Made by a program: the position numbers and the translations under genes. The notes under the pieces are model-generated. The model did not search any database. It saw only the letters and a program-made list of their open reading frames with translations, and was not told the DNA's origin. DNA of 64,000 bases from Natribacillus halophilus (lineage in GTDB: Bacteria > Bacillota > Bacilli > Bacillales > Marinococcaceae), in contig NZ_FNEN01000007.1 of assembly GCF_900100185.1 (NCBI RefSeq), positions 91,939 to 155,938 of the forward strand. The letters run 5' to 3'. Position 1 is the stretch's first letter. Each line of letters starts with the position of its first letter. Shown piece after piece: positions 1 through 9,555 of the stretch.

Positions 1-75
1 GAAACGCTCCGCGGGGTATGATTTAGCCGAAGTCATCCCCCAAATGGCAAACGAAACGCTCCGTGAGGTATGATC
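1..75. repeat. 52-bp tandem repeat array A (partial)
   Basis: The motif GAAACGCTCCG followed by GGTATGAT occurs at positions 1 and 53, a 52-bp period. Between the copies lies an inverted repeat: GGGGTATGA (about 14-22) against TCATCCCCC (33-41), with an 11-nt loop. The unit is recognisably the same family as the array at 9556-9945: both have TCATCCCCCAAA followed by CTCCG/CCCCG and GAGGTAT/AAGGTAY. The array probably starts outside the window. No coding potential is seen. Confidence 0.7.
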
Positions 76-171
76 AAGGTAATACAGATGCTGTTCCGTC
101 CTCCGGGGAGCTGTGATGATACTTGGTCTTTACCGATACCGCGCGTACCGCGCGCAATCTGCAAGCGCTGC

Positions 172-200
172 TTGCGAGGGCAGGCAAATCGTGCTATAAT
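172..200 (+). promoter_or_regulatory. Sigma-A promoter of the 6S RNA
   Basis: A -35 box TTGCGA (172-177) and a perfect -10 box TATAAT (195-200) are separated by 17 nt, with an extended -10 TG at 192-193. This is among the strongest sigma-A promoters in the window, fitting an abundant structural RNA starting near position 207. Confidence 0.75.
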
Positions 201-206
201 CATATG

Positions 207-395
207 CAAAGAGGTCCTGTAGTGTACGTATGACACTATTTGTTTTAAAGCCAACACTTTTTGATAGGGAGCCTGACGTTTCAACCGGAAGTAAAAGCCC
301 TCACAGGGACTTACGGAAGTTTGAGCAGGGCACCCACCTGCCATTGCAGGCTTGAAAACCTGGTGATCACTACGGCACAACGGGGCTTCTTCATG
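207..395 (+). ncRNA. 6S RNA (RNA polymerase regulator)
   Basis: A roughly 190-nt non-coding segment lies between a strong promoter and a terminator. The 5' segment AGAGGTCCTGTAGTG (about 210-224) can pair with CACTAC (368-373) and GGGGCTTCT (382-390), giving a long rod with internal bulges. The central part holds the GCCAACACTTTTTG and AGGGAGCCTGACGTTT stretches that I associate with Firmicutes 6S RNA. 6S RNA mimics an open promoter and sequesters sigma-A RNA polymerase in stationary phase. In B. subtilis, bsrA lies in the same aspS-yrvM-rarA neighbourhood, which supports the call. The exact ends are inferred. Confidence 0.8.
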
Positions 396-410
396 AGAAC
401 ACACGCAAAG

Positions 411-440
411 AAAGGCTGACCGAACCGGTCAGTCTTTTTG
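411..440 (+). terminator. Rho-independent terminator of the 6S RNA
   Basis: A 7-bp perfect stem CTGACCG/CGGTCAG with an AAC loop (about 416-432) is followed by TCTTTTT. The T-run lies on the plus-strand side, so it ends the 6S transcript; it may also slow the convergent rsfA transcript. Confidence 0.75.
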
Positions 441-479
441 TCGTTCTTTCTAACATTAAGATTCAGCGTAAGAGAAATC

Positions 480-1118
480 TTACACTGAATCTTTCGCGAT
501 ATTTTCGAGATTGCCGTCGTTGTCCAGACGAAAATTGTTGGACGCCATAAATGTTTCAGGGTTCGTCTCATCCATGAACATCATTTTGCGGGCGCGGTTA
601 ATGACGCTCAACAGAGACTGATATTCTTTTTCCAGTTCCTCGTGTTTATGGCGCCAGGCATCAACGCTTTCCTGCAGCTCTTGTTTCTCTTCTTCCAGTG
701 TAGCTATCTTCTGATCGTTCATGCCGGATTCGCCTTCGCGCCTTTTCAATGTTTCCAAAAAGGCAATGACCTGCTCCAATGGCAAGTCTTCGTTACCGGA
801 GGACATGGGTTGGTTGTCTGTCGTTGTTGACATCGTGGTGGTCGTGTTCATCCCGAACGTGCGTTGGACGGCATTGGCAGCATCGCGACGCTGGAAGGTC
901 TTTCGTTCTCTTTTCGCATCACTGACGTTTCCTTCGTAGCGATCGCGAACGACGGCATTCCAGCGAAAGCCGCAGGCCGCGGCTGTGCGGTTTAAAATGT
1001 CACCGACTTCCTCGAACGCTTTCAACTGTGTACTGCCTTCCTTAATGTGTTTTAATACGGTATCCGCGAGTAAGACATCGTCTTCATGCGACCAGGCGTC
1101 CTGGCGTACTTTTGTCAT
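480..1118 (-). CDS. rsfA: RsfA-family prespore-specific transcriptional regulator
   Basis: A 212-residue protein that begins [14 protein letters not shown], the Myb/SANT-like N-terminal domain of the RsfA family (about residues 1-70, with conserved W and the [13 protein letters not shown] block). A polar Thr/Ser-rich linker and a coiled coil (about 125-185, LETLKRRE...[10 protein letters not shown]) follow. In Bacillus, RsfA is made under sigma-F in the forespore and tunes sigma-F-dependent genes. The start was placed at the second Met because GAAGAAGGG lies about 6 nt upstream; a longer in-frame ATG at 1145 lacks a ribosome site. It is convergent with the 6S RNA and stands next to rarA. Confidence 0.85.
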   Translation of the reverse strand: MTKVRQDAWSHEDDVLLADTVLKHIKEGSTQLKAFEEVGDILNRTAAACGFRWNAVVRDRYEGNVSDAKRERKTFQRRDAANAVQRTFGMNTTTTMSTTTDNQPMSSGNEDLPLEQVIAFLETLKRREGESGMNDQKIATLEEEKQELQESVDAWRHKHEELEKEYQSLLSVINRARKMMFMDETNPETFMASNNFRLDNDGNLENIAKDSV

Positions 1119-1229
1119 CGCTATCCCTTCTTCCCTGAGGTTCATAGTATATCTTTCTGGTATTAATATGGACGATATTCATAATCTCTATACTTCCAGA
1201 AAGCAGGAAGAAGTAAAATAACCACAAAA

Positions 1230-2519
1230 TTACCGTTTGTTGGTCGGTTTGAGGACGTGGTTGATTTTCGTTTGTGCATCCTGAAACGCCTGCTCAAATT
1301 TGCTGTTGCCGTTAAAGCGTAAATAACGGTGTTGTTTTAACGCATCGGGCAGGTATTGTTGCGCGACGAGAGCGTCTTTATAGTCGTGCGGGTATAAATA
1401 ACCGACCCCGCGGTTTAGCGCCGTTGCGCCCTGATAATGGCTGTCGCGGATATGGGCGGGAATCGGCGGCGAGCCGTGTTTGTCAATATCCGCGAGGGCA
1501 TTATCCAGCGCGCGATAAGCGCTGTTTGATTTCGGGGACAGTGCCAATTCGACGACCGCGTTGGCGAGCGGGATGCGCGCTTCCGGAAAGCCCAAGCGCT
1601 CGGCGCTTTCGATGGCGGCGAGCGTGCGCGTCCCGGCTTGCGGGTTGGCAAGACTGATATCTTCATACGCCATGACGAGTAAGCGGCGTCCGATACTCGT
1701 AAGATCGCCCACCGTGATCAAGCGGCCCAAATAATGCAGCGCGGCATCCACATCGCTTCCCCGTATCGATTTCTGGAAAGCAGATAGCACGTCGTAATGG
1801 TGATCGCCGTCTTTGTCATGGTCAAAATTTTTCTTTTGCGTACATGTTTCTGCGATCGCCAAATCGATGTAAATCGTATCGTCTTCAGCTGCCGGGGTGG
1901 ACAAAACCGCGAGCTCGAGCGCGTTCAGGGCTGTGCGCATATCCCCGCCGGAAGCAGCGGCCATGTGCTCCATGGCCTCTTCATTCACGTTGGTCCGGTA
2001 CGTGCCCAAGCCTTTTTCCTCGTCGGCAAGTGCAGCGACGAGCATTTTTTTGATGTCTTCTTTTTCCGGTTTATAAAGTTCAAAGACGTGGCAACGGCTG
2101 CGGATCGGCGGGTTAATCGAATGGTAGGGATTGGCGGTCGTGGCGCCGATCACGAGCAATTCGCCGCTTTCCAGATGAGGGAGCAGGAAATCCTGTTTGC
2201 CTTTATCGAGACGATGGAACTCATCGAGAATCAGGATCATGCTTCCGTACATCCGTGCTTCATCAGCGGCGATCTGTAAATCTTTTTTCTGATGCTGAAC
2301 GGCATTCAGCCATTTGTAATGAATGTTTGTACTGCCTGCGAGCGCAATCGCCAGGGAGGTTTTCCCTGTTCCGGGCGGGCCGTGCAAAATCAGCGGATGG
2401 AGCCTGTTCGCCTCAACCATGCGGCGAATGAGGGCGCCTTCAGCCAACAGATGGTCCTGGCCATATACTTCATCGATCGTTTCGGGTCGCATGCGATAGG
2501 CGAGTGGTGTGGGACTCAT
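1230..2519 (-). CDS. rarA: Replication-associated recombination protein RarA (AAA+ ATPase)
   Basis: A 429-residue AAA+ ATPase of the RarA/MgsA/Mgs1 family, acting at stalled replication forks. Walker A GPPGTGKT is at residues 47-54 and Walker B ILILDEF at about 95-101, where DEFHR replaces the more usual DEIHR. A sensor-1 block IGATTANP and an arginine-finger region SRCHVFEL follow. The C-terminal half has the tetramerisation domain and the YLYPHDY signature. Full length. Its position beside cymR matches yrvN in B. subtilis. It is transcribed divergently from the YczE-like gene. Confidence 0.95.
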   Translation of the reverse strand: MSPTPLAYRMRPETIDEVYGQDHLLAEGALIRRMVEANRLHPLILHGPPGTGKTSLAIALAGSTNIHYKWLNAVQHQKKDLQIAADEARMYGSMILILDEFHRLDKGKQDFLLPHLESGELLVIGATTANPYHSINPPIRSRCHVFELYKPEKEDIKKMLVAALADEEKGLGTYRTNVNEEAMEHMAAASGGDMRTALNALELAVLSTPAAEDDTIYIDLAIAETCTQKKNFDHDKDGDHHYDVLSAFQKSIRGSDVDAALHYLGRLITVGDLTSIGRRLLVMAYEDISLANPQAGTRTLAAIESAERLGFPEARIPLANAVVELALSPKSNSAYRALDNALADIDKHGSPPIPAHIRDSHYQGATALNRGVGYLYPHDYKDALVAQQYLPDALKQHRYLRFNGNSKFEQAFQDAQTKINHVLKPTNKR

Positions 2520-2623
2520 TTTTTTTCAGCTCCTGGGAATATACGTTCTTTTTTATAAAAATAACACAGATACGAGCCATCTACAAGAAAAGCGCTTCGA
2601 ATGCAAGGGAATGCAAAATGTGC

Positions 2624-2629
2624 TATAAT
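2624..2629 (+). promoter_or_regulatory. Extended -10 promoter for the YczE-like/cymR genes
   Basis: TGCTATAAT gives a perfect -10 hexamer with an extended TGN element 55 nt before the GTG start at 2684. No good -35 is present 17 nt upstream, as often tolerated with an extended -10. Confidence 0.5.
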
Positions 2630-2683
2630 AGCAGCGGATTTGCGCAGGTCATCTGCGCGACTGAAAAGAGAGAAGGAATATAT

Positions 2684-3373
2684 GTGCAACACCAATATGG
2701 GAGAGTAAAGCGAGACGTTGTACGCTGGAGCATTTTTACGATCGGGCTCATGATCGTAGCCGTGGGGATTGCTCTTATGATCCGGGCCGATCTTGGCGCT
2801 GCTCCCTGGGACGTGTTTCACATTGGATTGACGATGAACGCCGGTTTAACGGTGGGAAGCTGGAGTATTATCGTCGGCATCGTCATTATCGGTGTAGCGG
2901 CGATCCTGGATAAAAAGCGCCCGCAGGTGGGCAGCGTTCTTAACATGATATTTGTCGGTGTTTTTCTTGATCTTTTTCTGCTTATCATGGCGACACCGGA
3001 TAGCTTATGGCTGCGGTTTGCGATGCTCATCGGCGGCATTCTCATCATGGGCTTAGGTATTGGCATTTATATCGCACCGAAGTGCGGTGCCGGTCCGCGT
3101 GATACGCTCATGTTATCGATTGCGAACCGAACAGGCATGCAGGTCGGCCGTGCCCGGTTGTTTATGGAGCTGAGCGTCCTCGCGATGGGATGGATCCTCG
3201 GCGGTCCTGTATTTATCGGAACGATTATTTTTTCATTAACGATTGGTCCTGTCGTTGGCTATGCATTGCCTTACTGTCAACGGCTGTTTAATGATTGGCT
3301 AGAAAGAAGGGACAGATATGAAGATTTCTACAAAGGGTCGGTACGGGCTCACCATCATGATCGCGTTAGCTAA
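2684..3373 (+). CDS. YczE/YyaS/YitT-family integral membrane protein
   Basis: A 229-residue membrane protein with about five hydrophobic segments. It has the family signatures RADLGAAPWDVFHIGL near the N-terminus and APKCGAGPRDTLM in the middle. Its transport or regulatory role is unknown. The start is the GTG at 2684, placed 7 nt after GAGAAGGA; the longer frame upstream has no ribosome site. The reading frame runs 56 nt into cymR, so its last ~18 hydrophilic residues (rich in R and H) are encoded by cymR sequence in another frame. This probably reflects loss of the original stop codon and would couple translation of the two genes. Confidence 0.8.
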   Translation: MQHQYGRVKRDVVRWSIFTIGLMIVAVGIALMIRADLGAAPWDVFHIGLTMNAGLTVGSWSIIVGIVIIGVAAILDKKRPQVGSVLNMIFVGVFLDLFLLIMATPDSLWLRFAMLIGGILIMGLGIGIYIAPKCGAGPRDTLMLSIANRTGMQVGRARLFMELSVLAMGWILGGPVFIGTIIFSLTIGPVVGYALPYCQRLFNDWLERRDRYEDFYKGSVRAHHHDRVS

Positions 3374-3737
3374 AAAACACGGGGATGGCCCGATTTCATT
3401 AAAATCGATCGCGAAAGACTATCGACTTTCCGAGCACTATCTCGAGCAATTGATTGCCCCGCTTAGAAACGCCATGTACGTGAAAAGTGTACGCGGCGCT
3501 TATGGCGGTTATATGTTGGCGACAGATCCCAAAGAGATCACGGCCGGAGACATTATCCGCGTGCTGGAAGGCCCGATTTCTCCGGTGGAAATCGTCGAGG
3601 ATGAAGAACCGGCTAAGCGTGATCTTTGGATTAAGATCAGGGATGCTGTAAAAAATGTTCTCGACTCCACGACGCTTCATGATTTGGCGAATTATGAAGA
3701 TACGGGTGAGCTGGAAGACTATATGTTTTACATTTGA
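3318..3737 (+). CDS. cymR: Rrf2-family cysteine metabolism repressor CymR
   Basis: A 139-residue Rrf2-type regulator beginning MKISTKGRYGLTIM. Winged helix at about residues 10-60 (LSEHYLEQLIAPLRNA recognition region, then VRGAYGGYML wing) and the C-terminal helical dimer region GDIIRVLEGPISPVE. It has no Fe-S-binding cysteines, as in B. subtilis CymR, which works as a complex with the cysteine synthase CysK to repress sulfur-acquisition genes. AGAAGGGA lies 5 nt before the ATG, inside the upstream membrane-protein gene. It is followed directly by a cysteine desulfurase, matching the conserved cymR-iscS-mnmA order. Confidence 0.95.
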   Translation: MKISTKGRYGLTIMIALAKKHGDGPISLKSIAKDYRLSEHYLEQLIAPLRNAMYVKSVRGAYGGYMLATDPKEITAGDIIRVLEGPISPVEIVEDEEPAKRDLWIKIRDAVKNVLDSTTLHDLANYEDTGELEDYMFYI

Positions 3738-3753
3738 GGTGGGTGTGATTTTC

Positions 3754-4914
3754 TTGACGGATATTTATTTGGATCATGCCGCGACTACCCCTGTGCGTCC
3801 GGAGGTCTGGCAAGAGATGAAGCCTTTTCTTGATGGCACGTATCAAGGCAATCCATCGAGTATTCATCGTTTTGGCCGCGAGGCGCGCGCAGCGGTGGAT
3901 GCTGCAAGAATGACCATCGCTGAGAGCGTAGGAGCAGGCACCGAAGAGATCATTTTTACGAGCGGGGGGACGGAAGCGGATAACCTCGCGGTCACAGGTG
4001 CCGCCCGTGCCCGTGAACATGAAGGCAGGCACGTGATCACGACAGAAGTCGAACACCACGCTGTTCTCCACGCCTGCGAGCAATTGGAGCGAGAAGGATT
4101 TGACGTTACCTATCTGCCTGTGACCGCAGACGGAACCGTTCGTGTTGAAACCGTGCAGCAAGCTTTGCGGGAAGACACGATTCTCGTCACGATGATGTAT
4201 GCCAATAATGAAACGGGCATCATTAACCCGATAGCCGAAATCGGTGAATGTTTGCGGGGGCACGAGGCCCTTTTCCACACGGACGCTGTACAGGCTTACG
4301 GCATGCTCCCCATCGATGTGGCGTCGCTTCAAGTCGATATGCTCACCGCTTCGGCCCACAAAATCAACGGCCCCAAGGGCGCCGGTTTTCTGTATGTCAA
4401 AAAAGAAACAACCCTTCACCCCCTCATTTTTGGCGGGGAACAGGAGAGGCGTCTGCGGCCGGGAACGGAAAATGTGCCCGCGATCGTCGGTTTCGGTGCA
4501 GCCGTGCAATCCTTGCAAAAGGAGAGGGAAACGCGGGCGAAAACGTATGGGCAGCTCGTGGCGCATCTCTTAACGACACTTGCGTCTGAGGATGTTCCGT
4601 ATGAAATAAATGGAATCGAGGAAAAAAGACTTCCCTCCATCATTAATCTTCATTTCCCCGGCACATCGACAGAACCGCTCCTCGCACAGCTGGACTTGGA
4701 GGGCGTAGCGGTGGCCAGTGGATCGGCCTGCACGGCCGGTAGTTTCCAGCCTTCCCATGTGTTAAAGGCGATGTACGGCGAGGAGGATCCTCGGGTTCGC
4801 GCCTCGATCCGCATCAGTGTCGGCTTCGGCAATGATGAAGACCAAATGGAGACAGCCGCGCAGGCGATCGCCAATATCGCAAAACGGCAACGGAAGATAT
4901 TGACAGAGAATTGA
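3754..4914 (+). CDS. Cysteine desulfurase (IscS/NifS type, YrvO-like)
   Basis: A 386-residue PLP enzyme that takes sulfur from cysteine as a protein persulfide. The PLP lysine is K203 in SAHKINGPKGAG and the catalytic cysteine is C326 in SGSACTAGS; the usual NNETG (151-155) and HTDAVQ (175-180) cofactor-pocket motifs are present. A TTG start at 3754 gives MTDIYLDHAATTP, matching the family N-terminus, with GAGGTGGG about 10 nt upstream; the longer frame reads into cymR. Lying 9 nt before mnmA, it is probably the dedicated sulfur donor for tRNA 2-thiouridine, as YrvO is in B. subtilis. Confidence 0.93.
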   Translation: MTDIYLDHAATTPVRPEVWQEMKPFLDGTYQGNPSSIHRFGREARAAVDAARMTIAESVGAGTEEIIFTSGGTEADNLAVTGAARAREHEGRHVITTEVEHHAVLHACEQLEREGFDVTYLPVTADGTVRVETVQQALREDTILVTMMYANNETGIINPIAEIGECLRGHEALFHTDAVQAYGMLPIDVASLQVDMLTASAHKINGPKGAGFLYVKKETTLHPLIFGGEQERRLRPGTENVPAIVGFGAAVQSLQKERETRAKTYGQLVAHLLTTLASEDVPYEINGIEEKRLPSIINLHFPGTSTEPLLAQLDLEGVAVASGSACTAGSFQPSHVLKAMYGEEDPRVRASIRISVGFGNDEDQMETAAQAIANIAKRQRKILTEN

Positions 4915-6042
<1,128 letters not shown>

Positions 6043-6043
6043 G

Positions 6044-6700
6044 GTGAGTGCGTACGAAAAAGGCACGGACGCAATGCGAGAAGGTAGATACGAAGAAGCG
6101 ATCGCGTATTTTCGCGAAGCGCTGACCTCCGATCCGGACAACCCGTTGGTATACACGAATATTGGCAGTCTGCTTGCCCGTTCGGGGGAATATGAGCAAG
6201 CGCTGGAGAGTTACAGACGAGCGATCCAACTCGATGAAGGGCAGGCAGCTGCCTACTACGGGGCCGGAAATATCTCCTACAATATTGAAAAATTCCAGGA
6301 AGCCCTGCAGTTTTACCGGCAAGCCGAAGCGCTCGGCATGGACGATCAAAGCCTGCACCTGATGATGGGGATGTGCGAATATCAACTCGGCAACCATCCG
6401 TACGCGCTCGCACGCTTGCAACGAGCGGTCGAGTTGGACACGGACGATGATGAAGCCCGTTTTTATTTTGCCTTAACATTGGCGAAGCTGGAGCTCGTGG
6501 ATGAGGCGATCGATGCGTTTGAGGTGATCGTTCAAAACGATGAACAGCATGCGGATGCGCATTATAACCTCGGTATTGCCTATCACGCCAGGGAAGAAAA
6601 CGACAAGGCGCTGGCTCATTTTGAACGGGCGCTCGCGGCGCAGCCCGATCATTATCTGGCGGCACACGGGAAGAAGCGTGTCCTTAAAGCCCTGGAGTGA
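6044..6700 (+). CDS. yrrB: Tetratricopeptide-repeat protein YrrB
   Basis: A 218-residue protein built almost entirely of TPR units: five to six 34-residue repeats with the A-x-x-x-Y/F and A-x-x-x-Y/F-x-x-A-L signature, for example PLVYTNIGSLLARSGEYEQA and DAHYNLGIAYHAREENDKA. Such scaffolds bind partner proteins. The GTG start is 1 nt after the mnmA stop; an in-frame extension upstream lies inside mnmA. The position between mnmA and recD2 is that of B. subtilis yrrB, and the length agrees. The partner is not known. Confidence 0.85.
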   Translation: MSAYEKGTDAMREGRYEEAIAYFREALTSDPDNPLVYTNIGSLLARSGEYEQALESYRRAIQLDEGQAAAYYGAGNISYNIEKFQEALQFYRQAEALGMDDQSLHLMMGMCEYQLGNHPYALARLQRAVELDTDDDEARFYFALTLAKLELVDEAIDAFEVIVQNDEQHADAHYNLGIAYHAREENDKALAHFERALAAQPDHYLAAHGKKRVLKALE

Positions 6701-6718
6701 CCGAAGAGGAGGCAAAGC

Positions 6719-9004
6719 ATGAATGACGAATGGAAGGCGTCGCTGTCCTGGATCTCCGGGACGGTGAGTCATATCATTTTTCGTAACGACAATAATGGTT
6801 ATACGGTCCTGAACATTCACATCGATGAAGCCAAGCCGGCCATTGCTGTCTCCTCGATCGCTATCGTCGGTCATTTCCCCGCGCCGCCTGAAGGGGAGAT
6901 GCTGACGTTTTTCGGTCATTACCACGAGCACCCGCGTTACGGGCAGCAGTTCAACATGGAACTTTACGAACCGTACGTGCCGCAAGGCAGCCCGGCATTG
7001 ATTCAATACTTATCGAGCCAACGGTTCCCCGGCATCGGCGAGAAAACAGCCACTCGTGTCGTCGAAGCCCTCGGGGAAGCGGCTATTGAAAAAATCATCA
7101 ACGATCCCACCTGTCTATACGACCTCTCCGAACTTAAACGCGAACAAGCAGACATCCTCACCACACGCCTTATGGAAGAGCAAGAGCTTGCCGGTGTCAT
7201 GAGCCGCTTGATCGGCTATGGATTCGGTACTGAATTGGCCACCAAAATTATTCAGAAATACGAAGGGGAGACGTTGACAGTCGTGGAGGATGACCCCTAT
7301 CAACTCGTTCAGGATATCGAAGGCATTGGCTTTCAAAAGGCCGATACCCTCGGTGAGCAGCTAGGCATTGCTTCGACATCTCGCAAGCGCGTGAAGGCAG
7401 GGTTACTTTTTACACTGACCCAGATCTCGCAGACGGTCGGGCATGTGTATTTGCCGGAAAACATATGGGTCGAGGAGACATTGGGCGTCCTGAATTATCG
7501 TGACCGGACGGTCAATACTGATATGTTGTTGGACAGTATCGTAGAACTTGCCGAAGAAGGCACGGTCGTCGTTCACGACGATCGGGGCTACATGTTGTCG
7601 CTGTATTTCGCGGAAAAAGGGCTGGCGACGAACATGAAGCGTCTTCTAGGCAGGGAAGACCAGGAAACGTTTTCCCAGGATCTTTTTTTGAAAACATTGG
7701 GCGAATTGGAAGACGATTTCAAAATCACCTACGCCGAGCGTCAGAAAGAAGCCGTCGAGCTTGCGCTTAAATCGCCGCTCATGATTTTAACCGGGGGCCC
7801 GGGCACAGGGAAAACGACGGTTATTCGCGCAATCGTGGAGATGTTCAAACGGACGCGCGGCTGGGATCAGCGCAAAGAAAAAAAGCTCCCGGTCCTGCTC
7901 GCCGCGCCAACGGGCAGGGCGGCGAAACGGATGGCCGAGACGACCGGGCTACGCGCGTATACGATTCATAAATGGCTCGGCTGGCGCGGGGAAGGCGAAG
8001 AATTTCTCGAACACGATGAAGACAATCCTCTGGAAGGGGAACTCTTGATTATCGATGAAGCGTCGATGGTTGACATCTGGCTGGCAAATCAATTGTTTAA
8101 AGCCATTCCCGACGGGATGCAAGTCGTCATCGTCGGCGATGAAGACCAACTGCCATCGGTAGGCCCCGGCCAGGTGCTGGGGGATGTGCTGCGGTCAGAG
8201 ACGATTCCGGCCATCTCATTATCGCTCGTTTACCGGCAGGCGGAGGGCTCTTCCATTATTGACCTGGCCCATGAGCTCAAGGAAGGACGGCTGTCTGCCG
8301 ACTTTACCGAAGCACAACCGGATCGGTCTTTTATACCTTGCCAAGGAGCGGATATGCCAGATGTCGTCCTCCGGGTGTGCGAAAAAGCGTTGGAAAAGAA
8401 TTATTCTGCCCGCGAGCTTCAGGTCCTCGTCCCGATGTATAAAGGCAGCGCCGGCATTCATCGCTTAAACGAACGGTTACAGGCACTTTTCAACCCTCCG
8501 CAGCAAGGAAAACGTTCCGTGAAATATGGTGACGTTGAATTCCGTCATGGCGATATCGTTTTACAACTCGTCAATAATCCCGAAGACAACGTTTTTAACG
8601 GCGACAGGGGAGAAATCGTCGCGATTCAGAGGCAGAAAGAAACGGAAGATGGCAAAGAAAAGCTCGTCGTCAGTTTTGACGGTAAGGAAGTCGAATATGA
8701 AAAACAGGCGTTAAAACAAATCACCCTCGCTTACTGTTCCTCCATACATAAAGCCCAGGGCAGTGAATTTCCCATCGTTATCGTCCCGTTGTCGATGTCT
8801 TACCGCCGCATGTTAAAAAGAAATTTGCTTTACACAGCGATTACAAGGGCTCGTGATTCTTTAATCATGGTCGGCGAACGCCGCGCCTTTGAAATGGCTG
8901 CCCAAAATAACGACCAGAATAGCCGTTATTCTCATTTGCATCTGCGTTTAGCAGGAGAGGAAGTAAGTTCCAATCATGAAAGCCCCGCAGAAGGACAATA
9001 CTAA
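6719..9004 (+). CDS. recD2: RecD2 family ATP-dependent DNA helicase
   Basis: A 761-residue superfamily 1B helicase. An N-terminal region (about 1-330) has helix-hairpin-helix repeats, including FPGIGEKTATRVVEALGE and IEGIGFQKADTLGEQLG. The motor carries Walker A GGPGTGKT at about residue 357, DEASMVD (motif II), GDEDQLPSVGPG (motif III) and TAITRAR (motif VI), and the UvrD-like C-terminal domain with SSIHKAQGSEF. RecD2 enzymes act without RecBC in mismatch repair and fork processing in Bacillus. AGAGGAGG lies before the ATG. Synteny with yrrC supports the call. Confidence 0.95.
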   Translation: MNDEWKASLSWISGTVSHIIFRNDNNGYTVLNIHIDEAKPAIAVSSIAIVGHFPAPPEGEMLTFFGHYHEHPRYGQQFNMELYEPYVPQGSPALIQYLSSQRFPGIGEKTATRVVEALGEAAIEKIINDPTCLYDLSELKREQADILTTRLMEEQELAGVMSRLIGYGFGTELATKIIQKYEGETLTVVEDDPYQLVQDIEGIGFQKADTLGEQLGIASTSRKRVKAGLLFTLTQISQTVGHVYLPENIWVEETLGVLNYRDRTVNTDMLLDSIVELAEEGTVVVHDDRGYMLSLYFAEKGLATNMKRLLGREDQETFSQDLFLKTLGELEDDFKITYAERQKEAVELALKSPLMILTGGPGTGKTTVIRAIVEMFKRTRGWDQRKEKKLPVLLAAPTGRAAKRMAETTGLRAYTIHKWLGWRGEGEEFLEHDEDNPLEGELLIIDEASMVDIWLANQLFKAIPDGMQVVIVGDEDQLPSVGPGQVLGDVLRSETIPAISLSLVYRQAEGSSIIDLAHELKEGRLSADFTEAQPDRSFIPCQGADMPDVVLRVCEKALEKNYSARELQVLVPMYKGSAGIHRLNERLQALFNPPQQGKRSVKYGDVEFRHGDIVLQLVNNPEDNVFNGDRGEIVAIQRQKETEDGKEKLVVSFDGKEVEYEKQALKQITLAYCSSIHKAQGSEFPIVIVPLSMSYRRMLKRNLLYTAITRARDSLIMVGERRAFEMAAQNNDQNSRYSHLHLRLAGEEVSSNHESPAEGQY

Positions 9005-9084
9005 CAATCCTGACTCTTTTACGTATAGCATGGGGATGATTCGGCCATTCTTGTGAAAAAGAAGTTTTTCACAGGAGGGATGAT

Positions 9085-9309
9085 ATGGTTCACTGTCCAA
9101 ACTGTCAATTTAAGGATTTAGGGAAAATTGGCAGTAACCAATATTACTGTTGGCGTTGCTATATCGAAGTGATCGTACAGGGTGAAGAGCTGTCTGTTTT
9201 TCAGGTTGAAGAAGACGGATCGCTGAGCTCTCTGGATGATCTCTTTAGCAGCGAGGAACGTCAGTTGCATACGGATCCTCAGCTCATGCAAAAAGCGTCA
9301 GGACGGTAA
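9085..9309 (+). CDS. Small zinc-ribbon protein of unknown function
   Basis: A 74-residue protein with one zinc-ribbon built from CPNC (residues 4-7) and CWRC (22-25), followed by an acidic tail (VEEDGSLSSLDDLF). It is preceded by CACAGGAGGGATGATATG, a strong ribosome site. An inverted repeat GTGAAAAAGAAGTTTTTCAC (about 9053-9072) lies just upstream and could be an attenuator or a terminator of recD2. The function is unknown; it looks like small conserved Bacillaceae genes found after recD2. Confidence 0.7.
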   Translation: MVHCPNCQFKDLGKIGSNQYYCWRCYIEVIVQGEELSVFQVEEDGSLSSLDDLFSSEERQLHTDPQLMQKASGR

Positions 9310-9333
9310 ATACGTATGAACGGAGGGTCGCTC

Positions 9334-9498
9334 ATGAATAATAAAGCCGCCTCTTCACTGCTGATCGCAGGGATTGGCTCTGTCGGCACAGCCATTTATA
9401 TGATGACCACTCAACGCTCAAATGCCAACTTGATGTCCAGACTTAAGAAAAACAAGTACTACAAGTCTTTTCGAAAAGCTTACCGGCGTGCCTTCTAG
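9334..9498 (+). CDS. yrzQ: DUF3918 (YrzQ-like) small membrane protein
   Basis: A 54-residue protein with one hydrophobic segment (about residues 5-24, SSLLIAGIGSVGTAIYMM) and a basic C-terminus ending in the family-typical FRKAYRRAF. This resembles B. subtilis YrzQ. The start is the ATG at 9334, 6 nt after CGGAGGG; an in-frame ATG at 9316 precedes the ribosome site and is not used. It is followed by a strong terminator. Function unknown. Confidence 0.7.
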   Translation: MNNKAASSLLIAGIGSVGTAIYMMTTQRSNANLMSRLKKNKYYKSFRKAYRRAF

Positions 9499-9501
9499 AG
9501 C

Positions 9502-9536
9502 AAAAATCGCCCGTTGTCATGAGACGGGCGATTTTT
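9502..9536 (+). terminator. Rho-independent terminator
   Basis: Stem AAAAATCGCCCGT/ACGGGCGATTTTT (13 bp) with a 9-nt loop, symmetrical enough to work in both directions. It ends the recD2-zinc ribbon-yrzQ group, immediately before the 52-bp repeat array. Confidence 0.9.
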
Positions 9537-9555
9537 GTGTTTCAGGGATGGGCGT

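Noticed and set aside
33-404. 123-codon minus-strand frame over the 6S RNA
   Set aside because: The region has a strong plus-strand promoter, RNA-like folding and a terminator; the frame has no ribosome site or protein-like composition.
4244-4589. Two 109-113-codon plus-strand frames within the cysteine desulfurase gene
   Set aside because: Out-of-frame shadows inside a conserved gene, Arg/Pro-rich composition, no start signals.
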